Positions 61,688 to 64,000 of a stretch of DNA of 64,000 nucleotides are shown here, piece after piece. Source of the DNA: Promicromonospora iranensis (lineage in GTDB: Bacteria; Actinomycetota; Actinomycetes; Actinomycetales; Cellulomonadaceae); contig NZ_JAJQMN010000009.1 of the NCBI RefSeq assembly GCF_028994775.1, positions 186,001-250,000 on the forward strand. The letters run 5' to 3'. How positions within the stretch are numbered: position 1 is the stretch's first letter; each line of letters begins with the position of its first letter. The notes below the pieces were generated by a model, which was not told the origin of the DNA, searched no databases, and was given only the letters and a program-made list of their open reading frames with translations. The position numbers were made by a program, and so were the translations under genes.

Positions 61688-63861
61688 GCGACGGGCTGCA
61701 CGCCGAGCTCCGCGAGGAGGCCGCGGACGCGCCGCTCGATCTCGTCGCGGATGGGGCGGATCGCCTCGATGCCCTGTCCGGCCGGGTCGTCGAGCTCCCA
61801 GTCCTGGTAGTTCTTGCCGGGGTAGAACGGGCAGGCGTCGCCGCAGCCCATGGTGATGACGGCGTCCGAGGCCTCGACCGCGTCGTCGGTCAGGACCTTG
61901 GGCCGCTCGTCGCGGATGTCGATGCCCACCTCGAGCATGGCTTCCACGGCGACCGGGTTGATCCGCTCGGCGGGCATGGAACCGGCGGAGCGCACCTCGA
62001 CGGCGCCGTCGGACAGCGCCCGGAGGAACCCGGCGGCCATCTGGGACCGGCCCGCGTTGTGCACGCAGACGAACAGGGCGGACGGCTTGCGCGGGGCGGA
62101 CGTCTCGGGCACGGGGTTCTCCGGTGTGGTTCGTGGGGTCTGCTGACGGTGCTGCTGGTAGTTCTGGTTGCCGCCCGACAGGTTCGCGACGTCGGCGAAC
62201 CCGAGGTTGCGCAGCACGTTCTGGCCCGCGTTCCCGGTGACACCCTTGTTGCAGTAGGTCAGCGTGGGCAGCGCCGGGTCGAGCTCGCCCGACCGGTGCC
62301 GCAGCTCCGCCAGCGGGATGTGCACCGAGTCAGGCACCGAGGACTTCGCACGATCCTTCGCGGAGCGCACGTCCACCACCTGGATCCGCTCGCCGTCGGC
62401 CCGACGCCGGTCCAGCTCGGCCGGGGTGACCAGCGGTGCCTGTCCATGTATCGCGTTGGTCAGCGCCATGCCGGTGTAGTGGACCGGGTCCTTGGTGGTG
62501 GCGTAGGTGGGGGAGTAGGCGAGATCCAGGTGGAACAGGTCGGCGACGTCGGCCCCGTAGGTGATCGCGGTGGCCAGCACGTCGATGCGCTTGTCCGCTC
62601 CCGACGCCCCGATCGCCTGCGCGCCCAGCAGCCGCCCAGTGGCCCGGTCCGCGACCGCCTTGACGACCAGGGGCGTGCCGCCCAGGTACTCCGGCCGGTC
62701 GGGCTTGATGTTGTGCAGCACCTCGACGTCGTACCCGGCGTCGCGCGCCTGCGTCTCGGTGAACCCGGTCTGGGCCACCCCGAGGTCGAAGACGCGCACG
62801 ATCGACGTGCCGAGGATGCCCCGGTGCTCCAGCGGGCCGCCGGTCATCGCGTCGCCCGCGATACGGCCCATCTTGTTCGCGGTCGAGCCCAGCGGAACCC
62901 ACACGGGCTCGCCCGTGATGACGTGGAACGACTCAGCGACGTCCCCGACCGCCCACACGTGCTCGACGTTCGTGCGCTGCCGCCGGTCGACGGCGATCGC
63001 GCCTGTCGGGCCGAGCGCGACGCCCGCCTGCTCGGCCAGCTCGACGTTGGGTCGGACGCCGACCGAGACGATCACCAGCTCGGCGTCGAGGCGTTCGGCG
63101 GCCAGCTGCTCGCCGACCACCCTGACGCCGGTCACCCCGTCGTCGTCCGCCGTGATGCCGGCGACCTTCGTGGACAGCAGCAGGTCCCCGCCGCGCTCGC
63201 GGACGTGTTTGCGGACCTCGGCGTCCACCCGGGCGGACATGTCCGCGTCCATCCGGGGCATGGTGTGGTCGGCCGCCTCGACCACCGTCACCGCCAGGCC
63301 ACGGGCGGTCAGCTGCTCGGTCATCTCGAGCCCGATGTAGCCGGCCCCGACCACCACCGCGTGCCGCACGGGCCTGCCCCGGGACTCGCTGTCCTCGATC
63401 CACGCCCGGATGGCACGGGCGTCGGTCGGGGTGCGCACGGAGAACACACCTGTCGCGTCCACACCGGGCACCGGCGGGACGACGGCGCGGACACCGGTCG
63501 CGAGCACCAGCTCGTCGTAGGTGTCGGCGAAGGTGCGGCCGGTCGCCAGGTCCCGCACGGTCACCGCCCGGGCGGCGGTGTCGACCGCGACCACCTCGTG
63601 CCCGGTGCGCACGTCGACGTCGTACCGATCCTTGAACCATGCCGGGTCGCGCGGGGTGAGCTCGTCGATGTCGGCGACCTCGCCACCCACGAAGTAGGGC
63701 AGGCCGCAGCCGGAGTAGGAGATGTCCTGGTCGCGCTCGTACAGGGTGATGCGCGCGGTCTCGCTGTTGCGGCGCGCCTTCGCGGCGGCGGACGTGCCGG
63801 CCGCGACGGAGCCGACGACGACGATCTTCAGCGGGGCGTCCGGCTGGTGGGTGGTGGTCAT
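61684..63861 (-). CDS. Fusion: CoA-disulfide-reductase-like flavoprotein, rhodanese and ArsC
   Basis: A 725-residue three-part enzyme. Residues 1-450: FAD/NAD(P) disulfide reductase of the CoADR/Nox type (KIVVVGSVAAGTSAAAKA, redox Cys in SYSGCGLPYF near residue 51, VVVGAGYIGLEMTEQLT, VWAVGDVAE). Residues about 455-560: rhodanese with the active-site loop YCNKGVTG (Cys near 536). Residues about 590-720: ArsC/LMW phosphatase with CVHNAGRS (Cys near 598) and MGCGDACPFYPG. It overlaps aqpS (4 bp) and is itself overlapped by the next ArsC gene. The reductase could recycle a thiol disulfide for the ArsC part. I infer arsenate detoxification. Confidence 0.9.
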   Translation of the reverse strand: MTTTHQPDAPLKIVVVGSVAAGTSAAAKARRNSETARITLYERDQDISYSGCGLPYFVGGEVADIDELTPRDPAWFKDRYDVDVRTGHEVVAVDTAARAVTVRDLATGRTFADTYDELVLATGVRAVVPPVPGVDATGVFSVRTPTDARAIRAWIEDSESRGRPVRHAVVVGAGYIGLEMTEQLTARGLAVTVVEAADHTMPRMDADMSARVDAEVRKHVRERGGDLLLSTKVAGITADDDGVTGVRVVGEQLAAERLDAELVIVSVGVRPNVELAEQAGVALGPTGAIAVDRRQRTNVEHVWAVGDVAESFHVITGEPVWVPLGSTANKMGRIAGDAMTGGPLEHRGILGTSIVRVFDLGVAQTGFTETQARDAGYDVEVLHNIKPDRPEYLGGTPLVVKAVADRATGRLLGAQAIGASGADKRIDVLATAITYGADVADLFHLDLAYSPTYATTKDPVHYTGMALTNAIHGQAPLVTPAELDRRRADGERIQVVDVRSAKDRAKSSVPDSVHIPLAELRHRSGELDPALPTLTYCNKGVTGNAGQNVLRNLGFADVANLSGGNQNYQQHRQQTPRTTPENPVPETSAPRKPSALFVCVHNAGRSQMAAGFLRALSDGAVEVRSAGSMPAERINPVAVEAMLEVGIDIRDERPKVLTDDAVEASDAVITMGCGDACPFYPGKNYQDWELDDPAGQGIEAIRPIRDEIERRVRGLLAELGVQPVA

Positions 63862-64000
63862 CGGGTTCCTTCGGTCGTCAGGATTCCTTCGGTCGGCAGC
63901 AGGGAGGCGAGCAGCTCGCGCACCCGCCGGTCCAGCTCGTCGCGGATGGCGGCCACACCGGCGGAAGAGGCGAGCGCGGGGTCGCCGACCGTCCAGTCCT
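63858..64000 (-). CDS. Arsenate reductase (ArsC), 3' end only, truncated by window edge
   Basis: The last 46 codons of a gene whose 5' part is beyond 64000; the frame is open to the window edge and ends at TGA 63858-63860, overlapping the ATG of the fusion gene. The product end DWTVGDPALASSAGVA and AIRDELDRRVRELLASLLP is aligned with the C-terminus of the ArsC domains nearby (DWELDDPAGQG ... RDEIERRVRGLLAELG). It is thus a third ArsC in this island, in the same operon as the fusion and aqpS. Confidence 0.75.
   Translation of the reverse strand, partial: DWTVGDPALASSAGVAAIRDELDRRVRELLASLLPTEGILTTEGTR

Noticed and set aside
1479-63640. Many long open frames antisense or out of frame to genes, often Arg- or His-rich
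   Set aside because: They are shadows expected from very high GC with strong third-position bias; the opposing frame has recognisable domains.
1-64000. tRNA or rRNA genes
   Set aside because: No cloverleaf-type T-loop/acceptor pairs or rRNA-like conserved stretches were seen on either strand by eye.

Overview
The window is very GC-rich chromosomal DNA (judged by eye above 70% GC, with strong G/C third-position bias). It looks like a Micrococcales actinobacterium, probably near Promicromonosporaceae (Cellulosimicrobium, Isoptericola or Promicromonospora-like). That placement is inferred from codon bias, ECF-type regulators, an AldO-type alditol oxidase, a MetP/MetS-type transporter, a septum-formation lipoprotein, a tricorn-type protease and mycothiol-type arsenate reductases. 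No rRNA, tRNA, CRISPR array, transposase or phage gene was recognised.

Left part (1-13.6 kb): the 3' part of an alditol oxidase; a sodium-coupled NSS transporter with its tiny subunit; a polar amino-acid ABC transporter (lipoprotein, permease, ATPase); a two-component system on the minus strand; two successive, probably paralogous pairs of an ECF-type sigma factor with a single-pass membrane protein; and a minus-strand excalibur/coiled-coil membrane protein.

Middle (13.7-46.6 kb): a 1332-residue RecB-like nuclease/SF1 helicase; a Gly-rich hypothetical protein; a cold-shock protein; an aldo/keto reductase; a complete branched-chain amino-acid ABC operon (livK, then an unusual livH with an extracytoplasmic N-terminal domain, livM, livG, livF); a threonine aldolase; a secreted GH3 enzyme; an S9 oligopeptidase; a secreted GH59-like galactosidase; a secreted endonuclease/exonuclease/phosphatase-fold enzyme; a septum-formation lipoprotein; an MFS exporter; a secreted M6 metalloprotease; a Gfo/Idh/MocA oxidoreductase; a second amino-acid ABC operon; and a metal-transport locus (CDF transporter, AraC regulator, divergent methyltransferase with a His-rich loop).

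Right part (46.6-64 kb): a tricorn-type protease; a sulfur-assimilation operon (sulfonate-type ABC transporter, O-acetylhomoserine sulfhydrylase, CoA-binding protein); a few small genes; and then an arsenic-resistance island that runs off the right edge. The island holds ArsR, an HTH/ArsC fusion, a divergent flavoprotein, an aquaglyceroporin, a three-part fusion (CoA-disulfide-reductase-like flavoprotein, rhodanese, ArsC) and the tail of another ArsC. The three-part fusion overlaps the aquaporin gene start-to-stop. This suggests that arsenate is reduced and arsenite leaves through a channel, with a dedicated flavin/sulfur redox module fused to the reductase. It is the most distinctive system in the window.

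Another recurrent property is the set of long intergenic inverted repeats (arms of 10-25 bp, often perfect), mostly at 3' ends and convergent junctions. They look like hairpin terminators without a U-tract, or REP-like palindromes. One such palindrome lies in frame inside the nuclease/helicase gene.
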